Source: Coniella vitis (lineage: Eukaryota > Ascomycota > Sordariomycetes > Diaporthales > Schizoparmaceae). From it: a stretch of DNA of 64,000 nucleotides. Positions 49,901 through 62,591 of this stretch are shown here, piece after piece; within the stretch, counting starts at the first letter, position 1; the number at the start of each line of letters is the position of its first letter. Both the position numbers and the translations under genes were made by a program. The stretch spans positions 1,364,001-1,428,000 of the forward strand of contig WUJK01000005.1 in the NCBI GenBank assembly GCA_011317545.1, written 5' to 3'. The notes beneath the pieces were generated by a model. It did not search any database. It was not told where the DNA came from and was given only the letters and a program-made list of their open reading frames with translations.

Positions 49901-50281
49901 AAAACAGATCTTCCCGACGAGGGCGACTTGAATGCTCAGTACGACCGCGAGGTGGCAGTATTTAGCCGCAAAGAGGTCAAGCAGGTCTCTGCGCCCACTC
50001 CAGCTCAGCTTGATGAGAAGCAGCAGGACTACTACCGTGGTGTGCGTACTGTGGTCGTGCTGATGTGGATGATCACCAATTTTGGACTCATTGCCGTTGT
50101 GCTTTCCGCCGCCGGTTTGGAGAAGATTGGCACCAAGACGGATACTGATACGAACGAGACGTCGACCACCCGCACGACCATTTACATGGCTGTTGTTCTG
50201 TACTCTGTCGCTGCTCTGTCTGGTTTCAAGTTCATCGGTGCAATGTGGTTCCTGATTGTTCGGATGTTTAGGGGCGTCTAA
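46981..50281 (+). CDS. chitin synthase, class I (division 1)
   Basis: The enzyme polymerises UDP-GlcNAc into chitin at the plasma membrane or septum. Exons: 46981-47002 (MSRYNRI), 47402-47589, 47665-49424 and 49561-50281, giving 2691 nt or 896 residues. The first intron is 398 bp and ends after a TTAAC branch point. The N-terminal 150 residues are polar. The chitin synthase core follows: [101 protein letters not shown], the EDRIL loop and the catalytic QRRRWLNGS. About seven membrane segments occupy the C-terminal third, ending in MWFLIVRMFRGV. The CDPNxFYEENFTLRQ and QQPVQLLFCLKE stretches fit class I rather than class II or III, from memory. The second intron could instead be only 33 bp (47632-47664). 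Confidence 0.95.
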
Positions 50282-51300
50282 AGGCATCGTTTTAACGATG
50301 GCTTATTGCTATACGGGCTCATGTTGTTCATTTCTTGCAATCATGGTTTGGGGTCTTTTTTCTTCTCTTTCTTTGCACCTAGTGTGCACATTGGAGAGCA
50401 AGGCAGAGGATAAAGGAAGACAAAACAACATCATCTTCTTTGTCTTCCCTGCGCGCTGGACGGCATGCACTGGAGTCTTGCGCTCTTCCTTTTCTCCCCC
50501 TTTCTCAAACCTGTTTCTTTTTACATACCCCTGTTCTTCTCGTACTTTCTTGATTGTGGACTGAGACGATACTAACGGATTTACTGATGCTTTTGATTCC
50601 GGCATGGCGAAACGAATTGAGATCTTGTTACTTTCCATATTGTGGAACATGATTTGCGTGCTCTTGTGTATATGTGCGCATGTGTATGCCATCAGCACAT
50701 CTCTCTTAACTGTTCCTACGGATGCGAAAGGTGAACGAACACTCGAGACTTGTGTGTAACACTCTGCTTTACATATCGATATTTAATTTTCTTTTTTTCT
50801 TCTACAGTTGAAATGATGCATCTGTTTCTGGTATTGAGGTAGCATGCACAAACAGGTTTCATTCAAACCAGTCGTCTATATTTATCCGATCGTGCCGTTT
50901 CTATTACTACATACAGCCTGGACGTCCCTTGTTCGTATCTCTGGTGCTGCGTGCATACTTTACTTTACATACTGGTCCATTCGCAGAGCCTGCCGTTAGT
51001 ATTTCAGCACTATCTGACAATGGCGTTGAATTCTTTACATTAGGGTCTTTCTTTTTGTTGCAAAAATGATGAAAAGACCCCAGCAGCCGTCATTCCACAA
51101 ACAAGGTCGCGTTTACTGGTACCGGCACATTGCTATATTCAAACATCGTTCACAAGCGCAATCTCATTCAGTAGCCATCTCACCCAACCCACTTGATTGA
51201 AAAAAAAAACCAAAAAAAAAAAAAAAAAAAAAAAAAAAAACAGAAAAGACGCATGCACAGACAAGAATTCTATTTATATACCAACAAAGGGGCGCGAGGT
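50282..51300. other. convergent intergenic region (3' flanks of chitin synthase and SLY1)
   Basis: Both neighbours end here. It contains T/C-rich 3' flank and an A-rich run at about 51202-51240 (A9, CC, then about 29 A). No gene is seen. Confidence 0.7.
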
Positions 51301-53957
51301 TCATTGTACTTCTTTGCCCAATCGCTCAAGTTCTTCTTTGATAAAGTCCCCAGCGTTAATGAGCTCGGTGCTTCCGTAGACAATTCGCCTCTTTGTCCGG
51401 TCTCCGCTGCCCGCCGTACGCTTGGCCCACTCTTGCAGGTTCCCGTATTCGTCCATGCTGCCACCACCCACAGTGAAGACGACAGCCTCGGCGAATCCTT
51501 GTCTCCTCTGACCAAACGAGGCGCTGGGGCCTGCGCCTAGCCCACCCACACCACCGGGCATTGCTCCTGGGGCTGACGCGCCGCCTGCGCGCAGCGAAGA
51601 AGGAGGAGGCATGGTGCCGCGTGCACGGTCGCTGCGTGGGTCAAAGTAGAGGTAGTTTTCTGTTTTGGCAATAGCGGACGAGGAAGCGGCCGATGGGTCC
51701 ATGATGGATTCGACAATTTTGGTAATGGTAAGGTCGCGGTTTGCGGGGAGAAAGTTCTTGATGCCGCCAATGAGCGAGTCAAAATTGGCCGATAGGGCGC
51801 CAGTCGGCACGCCAGTTTCTTTGAGACGGTCGGTCAGGCGGGAGGAAATGCTTGAGAAGCGATTGAAGAGGTCAGAGCCCGAGGGTTGTTGTTGTGTTGT
51901 GGATGGGTCCATGGTGGTCAGTTGAGTCATCTTTGTCGTTGCGCGCACCCTGCATCTTCTCATTAGCATGCTGTCTGGCTCGCAAAGGGAAAAGGTTGGC
52001 CTTACTGTCGGATATACGGGAGACAAGTTCCATCCACCCCAGCTGCCGTGAGGGCTTCCTCAAACTGTAGCCACTCCGCTCTGCTAATGTCTATTTCGGT
52101 ACTGAGAAACCAGAAAATGAAAAGCCGCAGCTTATCTATCGGAGTGTCGCCCTTGTCCTTGTCCTTGATCAGTTCTAGTATTTGTGCCTTGGTCTGCTTC
52201 ATGACGTTTGACTCTACAGAGTAGTATTCCTAGACAGACCATGTTAGAAAGTAATATCTTGTGGATACATTTGAGCTTGACCTACATTCAGCGAACGCTT
52301 CTGGATTGCCGTCAGAATGGCAGCCAATATGTTCATATGCATATCGAGCGTGACCTTGCGTTCTCTGAGCTCGGGAAGAACTGTCAGGGCGGCTTTGAGA
52401 TGCTGCGCACTGGCACTCGTGTCTGTCTGGAGGTCTTCCAGATCCGTCACTCCCGTCTTTTTGGTAATTGCAGCGGATTCTTCCTTGTACCGGTTCAACT
52501 CAGCATCAATGTCCTCCGCGACCTCTTGAAATGGCAAGCCCGAGTTTCTGGACCAAAAGAAGTCGCTAGCTGTCAAGTCATAACCCTTCCGAACAACGCC
52601 CTTGGCAGGGTTGGACTCGTCAACAGGCGTCTCAATTGTTATACGATTCAGCTTCATGTTCAAAACATCATGTATCAAGTGTTGGTAGGTCCAACCATGG
52701 GAGAGCATAGGTGTCAGCTTATAAAGAGGTTAGTAATCTGCGACTTGGGCTGGGTCTCAAGGTGCAACATACGTCGACATTTCTGTCCAGTAGCACGAGA
52801 ACAGGGCGTGATGCGGGAGTTCCTGCTGACGAGCTAGGTCTGTTCGAGAACAAACCGTCCTTTGACCCCGAGTTGAGTATGTGATCGCGCAGTTTCCCTA
52901 TGACACTATGTATTAGTCAAGACGCCATATTCTACCCTGAAATAAATGAACCCCATGAAAACACGTCTTGAGCGGTCGACAAAGACGAGGTGCGATCTTT
53001 GCGAACAGAAGAATATGTAACGTACTGTCAAGCCTGAAGAACGGTCAAGTATTAGCAACCTTGCAGAACGGCCAAGAAGTTACCAACGCAATCCGGATTC
53101 GGATCACGCTGCACTAAATTGTGCTGACAGATTCATAATTCGAACGTACTTTTGCGCTATCATCTCAGCTGCGGCCCCGCGACTTGCCCTGATGATTGGT
53201 ATAACACCCATAGTCACAACCACCGAGAAAAGTCCACTGACTATCTTGTCGACCACATGATCCAGCTCTTCGTCCTGCGTCTTTGCGCTGTTCAAGGCCC
53301 AGTAGACATGGTCTTTCTCCATGCCAAGCGAGAACAAATCTGGCTCAGCAACAATAAAGTTCAAGTATTGGTCAAAGACATTAGCAATATGCTCAGAGGT
53401 CCCTGCCGTGGCTGTCATTGTCGCGAAGTCTTCAAGTAATGGTCGTGGTATAGAGGACAAGAAGTTGATGTAGGCGGGAGAGTATAATCCCTTTTGGAGG
53501 TCGTTGGTTATATGTTGCAGATTCTGAGCGCTGGGTTCTAGGAGATAGACGGCAGGTACATCTGGGATGGCGGCGCGCGAGGACGAGATGTGCCTATTCA
53601 GCGCAAAGATTAGTCGTCGAGGGCCGGCATTGAGTGGCAGTGGTGTGGCAGAGCTCACATGTGTATCGTTACTCCCAGGCTGCGCAAGTCGCTGACCCGT
53701 AACACAGAGCTGATAACGCTGTTTCCCCATCATCATCATCATCAGTAAGGTTGCATTTGCCCAGAATTTGGAGCGGAGGAAGCATACTTGCGGCCCATGT
53801 CGTCGAAAACGAGCACCTTCCAGACAATTTGCGAGTTTGGCAAGCCATTGGCTTGGGTTTCTTCATGCTCACTAACTTCGATCTCGTCATTTAGATTGAG
53901 GATTTTCTTGAGAGAGGCGATCTGTTTGTCGCGCAAGGACAAGCCGCGCGCTGCCAT
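51301..53957 (-). CDS. SLY1: SLY1, Sec1/Munc18-family protein for ER-Golgi vesicle fusion
   Basis: SLY1 binds the syntaxin Sed5 and promotes SNARE assembly at the cis-Golgi. Eight exons on the minus strand: 53957-53788, 53718-53659, 53593-53150, 53033-53026 (8 nt), 52897-52773, 52717-52286, 52229-52006 and 51949-51301, together 2112 nt or 703 residues. Recognisable SM-protein stretches in order: SLRDKQIASLKKILNLN, WKVLVFDDMGR, IPDVPAVYLLEPSAQN, KLDRKLRDHILNS, PVLVLLDRNVDLTPMLSHGW, TYQHLIHDV, KQTKAQILELIKD, LRLFIFWFLST and, at the C-terminus, EAVVFTVGGGSMDEYGNLQEW. All exon joins keep frame with GT-AG borders. The true start is the ATG at 53957; the frame is open further upstream only through a TTG. 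Length is normal for the family. Confidence 0.96.
53026..53033 (-). other. 8-nt micro-exon of SLY1
   Basis: GCTTGACA lies between acceptor CAG, with CTAAT and CTTGAC candidate branch points upstream, and donor GTACGT. It joins AA-GCTTGAC-A-GG to give K-L-D-R, which is what SM proteins of this family have at this place; skipping it would lose frame. Confidence 0.85.
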
Positions 53958-56859
53958 GTTCGCTCGCGGCAAGTCAGGATGCCCGGGGAGATTTAGCGAC
54001 GTGTGCAGTTAACGTCCGGGTTTGCGATTTCGCCAGATAGGAAAGAGAGTCAAGTGAGGTACAAAGCCGTTTTTTCAAGATGCGTAATGAAGTTCTCCGG
54101 CTCGTCGAGAGTTGGCTGCCACGGATTTGGCGCGTTTATCAGGCTGGTGTGTGTTTGCGACAGCTGGCCTCCCTGTTGTCGACGTTGTCATGTCATAGCA
54201 GTAATGGTGAGCTTCTCATAGTTACGCGGGTGCACTAACTGAATCCCACAGGCAGAGGAGACACTGTACCTAGGTACCTTGGTACTGTCTGTACTTACTA
54301 TGACATCGCACTTATGCGTACCTGAAGGCTGACATAATGCGCTTCCTGGTCGCACCTGCAGTCCCATTGTCCCGGTACCTAAGAATTTGCAGTATCGTCA
54401 CCTGCTGGTGAGGTACCCCACTACATAGTCGTCTGCCAGCCAGCCCGCACAACGTTGCCGCCCGGGGATGTTGGACACGCTAGCCCAACCGGCTCGGCTC
54501 TGTGACTGGGGCTGTCCTTTTTTAGGCCCGCGGGCTGCTCTTGCCTCTTGCCTGCTCTTCACTGTGGTGTCTCTGATGAAACATTTCCTCAGGGAATGAC
54601 CACCCAAGCTTGTCCCGCGCCCCTTTCGCTTCCCAGGCCCAGCCGCCTGCTCTCTTCCTCTTCACCTTCTCCTCTTTACCAACCTTGGCCACACCATCAC
54701 CGCTCGACATACTGAACAATCACCCACGCGCCTTCGTCAACGTAGAGACTGCGAGAGCTATCGCTGCAGAGGACATTAAAAACCTCCAAGTTGATAGACC
54801 CGGGTCAGCGGTTTTTTGCTGTCTCGAGGGGCAGGCTTCTACTTCACTTCGTTTAACGGTTCTGTTGTTTAATTTGTTACAGTTTGCTGCTCGCCAGCCA
54901 TCCAGTTCAGCTCGACTGAAGATTTTGTCTGCTGCTTCTGGCCTGGTGACTGCAGCACTCGCCTCCTCAGGTAGACTCTTTAACTCCGAATTCTGCCATC
55001 ACTTGCGCATACAGTCCTGAGCCATGCTGTGGATGGCCTCACTGTAGGGCGCGGCTGATGGGAGGTTTTGTGCATCAAGGCGCATTCACACGTGTAGGAG
55101 CTTGGAAAGGATTTCTCTGAGCTTGTGTTGGGGCTGAAGGCTAGGGAGGCCGCTCCAAGAGGCGCGAAGACGCGCACTACAAAATCTCGCAGGGTATGAT
55201 GAAAGCTTCTACCAACCCCCTAAAACATCTGCCCCCACCCCCCTAACACAAGACCCCCTACATTACACCGCTGCGCTTGCACTGAATTGCACGGGACCAA
55301 AACTTGAGCTGCCCGCGTCAACCCACTGGGCCGGGAAACTACACACATCTTGCCCAATGTACATCCTGCGCGTTCGCAACAAGCCTCAGCTGTCTTTGCT
55401 GCTTAATCACGCAGCTTAGGCAGCCCGGACGTCGCGTTGCACGGGTACTACTAGTCTGGAGTGCCGGCTTCTTCCAACACAGCAAGGTCGACTACTTAAC
55501 CTACGGCAACTAAAAGGAGCATGGTAATTAATGCCTCGCCTGCCCGCCCATCCTTGGCACTTGTTGACGGCCGTCTTCTCGATTCAAATGCTGGTGCACC
55601 CGGCATCCGCCCGAAGCCAGTCCTCTTGACACGATACCTTTGTGGTTTTGTTTTCTTCTCTTCTCTTCACCTCCTGAATTATGGTTGCAATGTGCTGCCT
55701 TAAAAGCCAGGTCTCAGTGCGCTGAGTGCTTTGGCTGGGCGCCCATTCCTCCATCGGCCGCAGGTTTCGTGATCTTGCGCGACTCTGCAGATCCGGCTGC
55801 TGGTTGGCTGAGAAAAAGAGGCAATGCATCGGTATGTCTGTTTTGGGAACCAGGCTGAAGAAGCATTAGTACCCCTCAGAAGGGAAAGATACCCTTTTGA
55901 TATGTTGACGATTAAAAAAAAAAAATGGGACATGACAGTCATGGCTTGGCTTGGCTTGGTCCTCTTGTTGTCTGTCACCCCGTTCTCTGTTTGCGTGCGT
56001 TATCCCAAGAAGATATTGGTCAATGGCTCGAACAAGCACGCGGCCACTGGATGTTTGAGGCAGAATCGCAAGGGCTCGAAGCCGTGGATGGCACTGCTGG
56101 GGGCAATTTCAACTTGAATCCGCGCAAGCGCTCAAGCCGCTTCATGGCGGTCGTATCAGATTTTGGTGCTGAAGGCTGCTGTATGCAATACCGCACAGCC
56201 TGCTTGCGAACCCCGAGACTTCTCATGGCCGACCAAGTCACCAATCCGGGCACATTCACAAGCATCAATCGTTGTTCTTGTACCGCTCAGTCCCAAAACT
56301 GTACACGTCCGCTCAGGACCTCTCCGGCAACACCACCACAGTTTCTTCGAACCGCTTTCAAGAAACTCTGAACCATCCTGGGTCATGCGCTGGAACTCCC
56401 CAATTCAAGGTGTGAACGCATACCAGCTTGTCAGGGCCCCTGTCAGTGAGTGTTGCTAGTCTGCAGATAAGAACAAGACTGGTACTAATTCTAACCTTGG
56501 AAGTTGCAGCTTTTGGACATTTACGACACTCCACAGACAATCTCCTTGTCACTTACACCTCGTTGTCTTCCGTCTGAATTCATAATCAGCTTCTGAAAAT
56601 GTGCTTTGTGGCTAACCTTCCGTCTGGTCTTAGGTACTGTGCTCTGTGCCCCCCTTTTTGGCTTAGTGTGGAACTGCTACCCCTGCAGCTCTCGGCAGCC
56701 CCACCCCATCTTTGCAGTCCTCAACCTTCACCTGCAGCCTAAACCGTGTTTCTACATAACCCCGTTACTCCAATCACTTTTCACGTGATCACCTTACTCC
56801 TCAACTATCCTCTCTCATCAACAACAACAATCAAGCAACTTGACTTCAGAAGGCTAGTT
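53958..56859. other. divergent promoter region between SLY1 and the PNUTS-like gene
   Basis: This 2.9-kb space separates two genes transcribed away from each other. The open frame at 54610-55020 has no recognisable domain. A TACCTAGGTACCTTGGTAC palindrome-like stretch lies at about 54269-54287, and motif copies near 54296 and 54422. Pyrimidine-rich DNA with CAACAACAACAA lies just before the ATG at 56860, resembling a fungal 5' UTR. Confidence 0.6.
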
Positions 56860-57816
56860 ATGGCAAGTGGTGATAGCAACCAGCAATGGGGCTACTCCCA
56901 CTTTCAGCATGGACAGGATGCAAGCCAAGCTGGAAACTTTGTAAATCAGTCTTTTAGCCATGACACTGGTGACATCAACAACAGCTTCTCCATATCTCAG
57001 CAATGGTCAGGTCAAAATCACCAATTCCTGCATGAGGACACATTCTCTGAATTTCAGCCACAGAATTCTGAATTCCAAATGCAACACTTTCAGCCTGCCA
57101 ACCACCACGTACAAAGCCATCAACATCCACATGCATATGGAGCACCACTTTCAATTGAAGGTGCTTCTGATATAGCCTGGAACTATGACTTTGACTATAG
57201 TTCTAGTTCTCTGACAGGAATTGATGGCAATGGTGTTGCATTTACACACAACATACCCCAAGGATCCAACAGCAACATCCAATCAACCTCTCCAGCCTTT
57301 CCCCAAGAGCTAGGAACCAACATACCCAACCACCAGCAACAATTTGCGACTGGCCCTGCCTCAAGTACCGACTTTACATCTGGCCAATCTGTTAACTATG
57401 GCAGAGGTACGCAGCAGTCTCCGCCGCGGAATCTGTCTCAGTCATTGCAAGCTCATGGGCAGGCTATGGAATACACACAAGCTGTTTTACATCCCCAACA
57501 ACACCCCCCTCCACAGCCTTCCGTGTCTCCTCATACGCATCCCTCCATAATGCATCAGCAACGACCACAGCACCAGCACCAGCACCAACAGCACCAACAA
57601 CATCAGCATCCACTACAACACCAGCAGCAGCAGCCTCAACTACAACAGCCTGGAGTGGTTCAGCAACGGAATCAACAACCACACCAGGCACAGGCTCTTG
57701 GCCACGGTCACCATACGCCCAGAATCGGAACACCTCAAGCGGCCCTCGCAAGTACAGAACAAGGGCAGTCTCCATTCACTGGCCGAAATGTGGCGCCGTT
57801 GTCCATGCAACAGCAG

Positions 57817-57848
<32 letters not shown>

Positions 57849-60800
57849 TCAAATACAGCTGCAACACCAGCAGCAAGGACAAGATGCTGGTGGTCACCCG
57901 TCAGTACCGTTCTCGGCCGCTCAGCAGCATGACATACAGAGCAGTAATCTCAAAATGCCGCCAACTGTTCAAAATGTGCAAGTGACACAGGCGCGATTCA
58001 TGCCACAGTCAATGGTGCCTATGCAGCAACGAGTAACATCGGGACAGGCGCATATTACCAACGGCTCACAAACAGCAAGTGGCATGGCACAGGTTCAAGA
58101 ACCCAATACAGAGCTGATGATTCACGGCAAGATTCAGCGACAAGGGCCCCAGCCAAGCCTTCACTCAAGGGCAAATGGTGCGGCAGCGCCTGCTGGACTC
58201 TCTCCTCAACAGCCCTTCGGTGGTTTAACGGCTCCACGTGTTCTTGGACGTAATGATCACGCCTTGCAGCGATTTCAGTCTCGTTATGTCAGCTTTGTTC
58301 CAGCTCCATTCCTGCCTGTTAGTGGTAGCGCCAAAGCCAAAGTCACACTTGGTGACATGTACGACCCGGATGAGGTTCCGGAGACATCATATCAATACGG
58401 ATCATCCCTTACTACCGCAGATGGTATCTTGTGGAAGTGGGTCAAGGCATTGAAAGAAGGCGATGTTGCAAGACAGAACGAAATAGAGCAACAGTTGACA
58501 CGTTTTCTTGGTGAGTTACCAACGCCCACTTGCAAAAACCAGTAGCCAGGCTAATAAAACACTCTCACAGGCGGCTCGCTACCCGAAATCTACGTAACGA
58601 GAATGCAAGAGGCCAGAGCTGCGAAAAAGAAAGCAACGGCTCAACAAGGACCAGTAAGTTCACATGGCTTTCTTTTAACCCGTCTCTCAATATATGCTTT
58701 GTGGGGAACGTTTTCGGAATGGAGCAGAGAGCGGCGGTCTGGGAAATACTGTTGGAATTAAGACTCAAGACACTGACCAAATAATAGGAGCGGAGCAAAA
58801 CTAGACCAAAAGATGAGGCTGATGCAGCCGAATGGGATGCTCTTGGTATAATATACCTGTCGAACCCTCAGCCAACCACTGCCGAGATTGGTGTAGCTGT
58901 CGCTGCCTTTGGCAAGTTGATTAGAGGACACGTTTCCGAGTTTCAAAAACTGAAGCAAAAGCTCAAGAGCGCAGGCGATGCAGCCAGTTCAGGCTTGAGA
59001 GACCAGATCACGCGGAAACTGGGTGTCATTGACCGGGCCGTCGCCGCAGCTAACGTATGGGGCGATCCTCAGGTTGTTGCTAATCTAGGTGGCAACCAGA
59101 AGCTCATTAGTGACTTTGTGACCTGTCTCATTCATGCAAACAACTCAGGAGACCACAATGGCAAGATTCCCAAAGATGTCCTTCGGCTCATGTCAGCGGT
59201 AACCACCATTGAGCAAGATTTCCTCATGACAAGTCTCCAGTTTGCCAAGATTAGCAAGAAATTCGAAAGCAAAGGGGATGACGAGGTCAAGAAATATGTA
59301 CGAAGAATTAAGGAGAACGCGGAGAACAGAAATGAGAACTTGAAGGCCACAGGCCAAGGTGAGGAGCATACATCCACTCCAGAGCCAGCGGTGGCGAGCA
59401 AAGAGTCGCCCGGACCTGGACCGCCGGATGCGAAGCCCACCGGTGCCGCTGAAGCAACAAAGAAGAAGGTCACGACCACTGCGGTGGCACGGACAACACC
59501 GTCAACTCTGCCAGCTTCAACAACGATGAAGCGGCCGCGTGAGGATGATAGTGAGGTCAAATCTACCAAGCGGGTTGCGACAGAGGCGGCTTCGTCACAG
59601 ACCGGTCAAAAGGCTACGTCGGCCAAAGTCGTAGTGGCGGCACCAGCGCCTACTACACCTGCACAGTCAAAATTGTTTGGTAGTGGAATGCTGAACACCA
59701 AGAAACCCTTCGCCAAGCCTCCTGTCCGGCCTTTGCCAGCAAAGACAGACGCTGTCAAGAATGAAAACAAATCGGATCCAAAGAAGGAGGCAATTAAGAG
59801 AGCTGCCGAGGCCGCCAGGACTAAATCTGCCAAGACTGAAGCATCATCTGCTTCAAAACTGGGCGGCATCGGAGCCTTATTAGACTCGATCTCCAATTCC
59901 AAACCTAAGCAGGCAGGCCGGTCGACACCAGACAAGGATGCAAAGAGCGACCGGGAGGAGACGCCTGAAGAAAAGGCCCGTCGTCTCCGCAAGGAGAAGC
60001 GCCGTCACCTTAGAGTCAGCTGGAAAGAGGGTGATGCTTTAACAGATGTTCGCATATTCCATAAAGATGCTGATGAAGATGAGGGTCGGGCAAGCAATAT
60101 GATCCGGGATGCGCATGACGACCGCTCAGAGGGTATGATGTTGAAGCAGGGCTTGATGAGTGGTGTCCAGGTCGACGAAGAGGAGGACGAGGAGGACGAG
60201 TTGCCGTACCGACCCTGGTTCCAACCGAATGACATCGATTTTGCAACCCTACCCCAGGAGGTACGCGCCAATAACTTTGCCGTACGTGGTGGCCTAATCA
60301 AGGTCGACACGCGCCAACAAAAACTTGTAGCTGAGCACGACGACAAAGAGCTTATGGTCATATACACTGACCCCTCTGACATCCCGCCTACACCAAAATC
60401 CCCCCATCTTCAACCACAAGAGGATGAAATAATGGGTTCGCAAACCACCTACGACCTGGGTCAAGACGATCCCAAATTAAGCGAGGTTCACCTTCGCTGG
60501 ACCGAAGCCAGCTCGCGTGGTCTCTCCTGGGCGCGACTTAATGCGTTGCGCCGGGCTCAAAAGGGCCAGGTCGGGGTCCCTCCTGAAGCTCCCGGCCCTC
60601 ACAGCTCGGCCCCCATCGCTCGCGCCATCCTGGCTCCTCAACCTCTTCCTGTACAGACTAAACCTCAGTCTCGCTCCGACTTCGTCGTCGCCCTTCTCAC
60701 TTCCGACCGCGTCCAAAAATGGGTTGATCCGAACTCCATCGACCCTGTCAACCCAAAGACGCAGCGCCGTCATGACTATGCCGATCCCGATCTCCAGCGT

Positions 60801-61724
60801 GCGATCGACAAGGTCGAAGACATCTTTGAGCAGTTCAAGGGAAAGCCATTCCCGGCTACAGAGCCGCCTGACTGGATGAAGGAGGACAAGGCTAGAGTCG
60901 CAGAATGGTGGCACGGCTACAACAAGGACAAGCAACTTGCTGAGAACGCTACTCCACACCGCGTCTCGATCCTGCAGCCTGCAGCTGTCCAGTCGCAATC
61001 CGCCCCTCAGGATGCGCAGAACGCCGCTGACCAAAACGCTGCGGCATGGGCAGCTTATTACACACAGCTTCAGCAACAGCAACTGCTCCAACAACAACAG
61101 CAGCAACAGCAGCAAGGGACACAAGATGCAAATACTGCCGCTTGGGCCGCTTATTTCGCACAGCAGCAGCAGGCTCAGCAGCAGCAGGCCGCCCCTGTTC
61201 AAGCCTCTGATGATCCTAACGCTCAGTTGCAGGCTGTCCTGGCTGCTTTGGGAAACACTCCAGCCCAGGCCCAGCAACAACAGCCCGCGGCTGATTCTCA
61301 GATCCAGGCTTTACTCGCGACTCTGGGAGCCCCTGCAACTGCTCAACCTTCGACCGGTGCCTACGCTCCTCAACAGCAGGCTCATCAACCCCAGGCGCCC
61401 AGCCCTAACGACCCCAACTATGCAGCCTACATTATGTCGCTTGCTATGGGCAAAGCTGCTGACCCCACCCATCAAGTACAATATCAAGCCGCCGCCGACA
61501 CCAACGGCCTGCGCTACGACGACAACCGCGATCGTGCCAGCGATTCAGACGAGGACGGTATTCACCCCTCTCGCCGCACGCAGAACCGCGGTGCTAGAAG
61601 CGCCCGCAACAATAATGTCCATCTTCGAGGCATCAACAGGGAGAAGATTGGCACGAAGCCTTGTACGTTCTGGGAAAAAGGAAAGTGTCAAAAGGGCGAC
61701 CAATGTACCTTCCGCCATGACTAG
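56860..61724 (+). CDS. PNUTS-like nuclear protein: Q-rich N-terminus, RVxF-type PP1-docking motif, C-terminal CCCH zinc finger
   Basis: Exons: 56860-58510, 58571-58653 and 58788-61724, in total 1556 residues. Introns are GTGAGT..CAG and GTAAGT..TAG, the latter after CTGAC. Residues 1 to about 490 are Gln/His/Ser-rich with a CAG/CAA tract (57808-57846). A helical domain follows at about 500-740 (DGILWKWVKALKEGD, LGGSLPEIYVTRMQEAR, AAEWDALGIIYLSNPQP). A Lys/Ala/Pro-rich linker leads to RRHLRVSWKEGDALTDVR at about residue 985, where RVSW matches the (K/R)VxF/W PP1-docking motif and its setting resembles TVTW of animal PNUTS. After duplicated AAWAAY motifs near 1331 and 1363 the protein ends with a CCCH finger, CTFWEKGKCQKGDQCTFRH. 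PNUTS targets PP1 to RNA polymerase II termination; orthology here is inference. The frame is open from 56746, so a start 38 codons earlier is possible. Confidence 0.82.
57808..57846 (+). repeat. CAG/CAA repeat coding for poly-Gln
   Basis: Thirteen consecutive Gln codons, CAG then CAA then CAG, in the N-terminal region of the PNUTS-like protein; a second Gln block lies near 61064-61115. Confidence 0.9.
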
Positions 61725-62591
61725 GTCAGAGGTCAAACGAGCGGCGCAAGAGCAGCGAATGGACTGTCTTGTGTGTTGTTCCATTGCGCGTTCAACTTAT
61801 GCGCAGCGAATACTACTACGGCTCATACGGGTTGCAAAGTGATCTGGAAAAGTCCTTCACACATTATCGCATGGAAACGGCGTTCTCGGCGTGCTGACTA
61901 CTTCGAAAGTTTCACTGGTTTTCAAGGATGAACGTTATCCATTGGAAACGAGTTGTCTTGTTTTCCAGTTTCTTTTTTCTTTCATTGTTTTCTTTATTTG
62001 GAGCAAGAAGGGGGAAAGTTTTCTTCCAAGGCCCTTGCTCATGTGGATATGTTGTTTCTTGCCATCTGCTGGCAACTAAGAGAAATGGGTGTATATGACT
62101 ACTACCTAGGTAGAACCCAAGAGAACACTCCATTTCCCCCCCTTTTCTATTTCCCCCCTCTTTTCCTTTCCGGTCTTTTTCCGGTACGCATGATCGGCAT
62201 GGCGAATGCAAAAAGGACGGTTCTTACAACAGGGGTGCATCATTTCGGCGTGATTCACAGAGTTTTCAACTTCTCTCCAACTGAAACTACTTCTATTTGA
62301 TGTTATTTAGCGGTGGACTTGTGTGGTTCTGGGGGAGGACCGATTCGGGATTGTTTACCAGAGGGAGGAGAAGACTGGATCACCGGAGAAAATTTGGTTG
62401 TCAAGATGGAAATAAGGACCAAAAGGCACTGATTGAGGACACCATCAGTTAATGCAAGATGCGTAACCGTCCATACTCATATAACACGCAGATGGAGATT
62501 TCCTCCGAAAACATGTTTCAATGTAATTGTGACTGCCTTTCCCTCGCAGATACACACCCACGCCACACCATGCCCACCACATCTATCGCGC
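61725..62591. other. convergent intergenic region
   Basis: This is the 3' flank shared by the PNUTS-like gene and PPCDC. It is T-rich with TACCTAGGTA at about 62104-62113 (CTACCTAGGTAG, palindromic). No gene is seen. Confidence 0.7.

Noticed and set aside
60477..61280. Leu-rich 267-codon open frame on the minus strand
   Set aside because: It is the antisense of the Gln-rich part of the PNUTS-like gene; CTG/TTG runs produce false poly-Leu.
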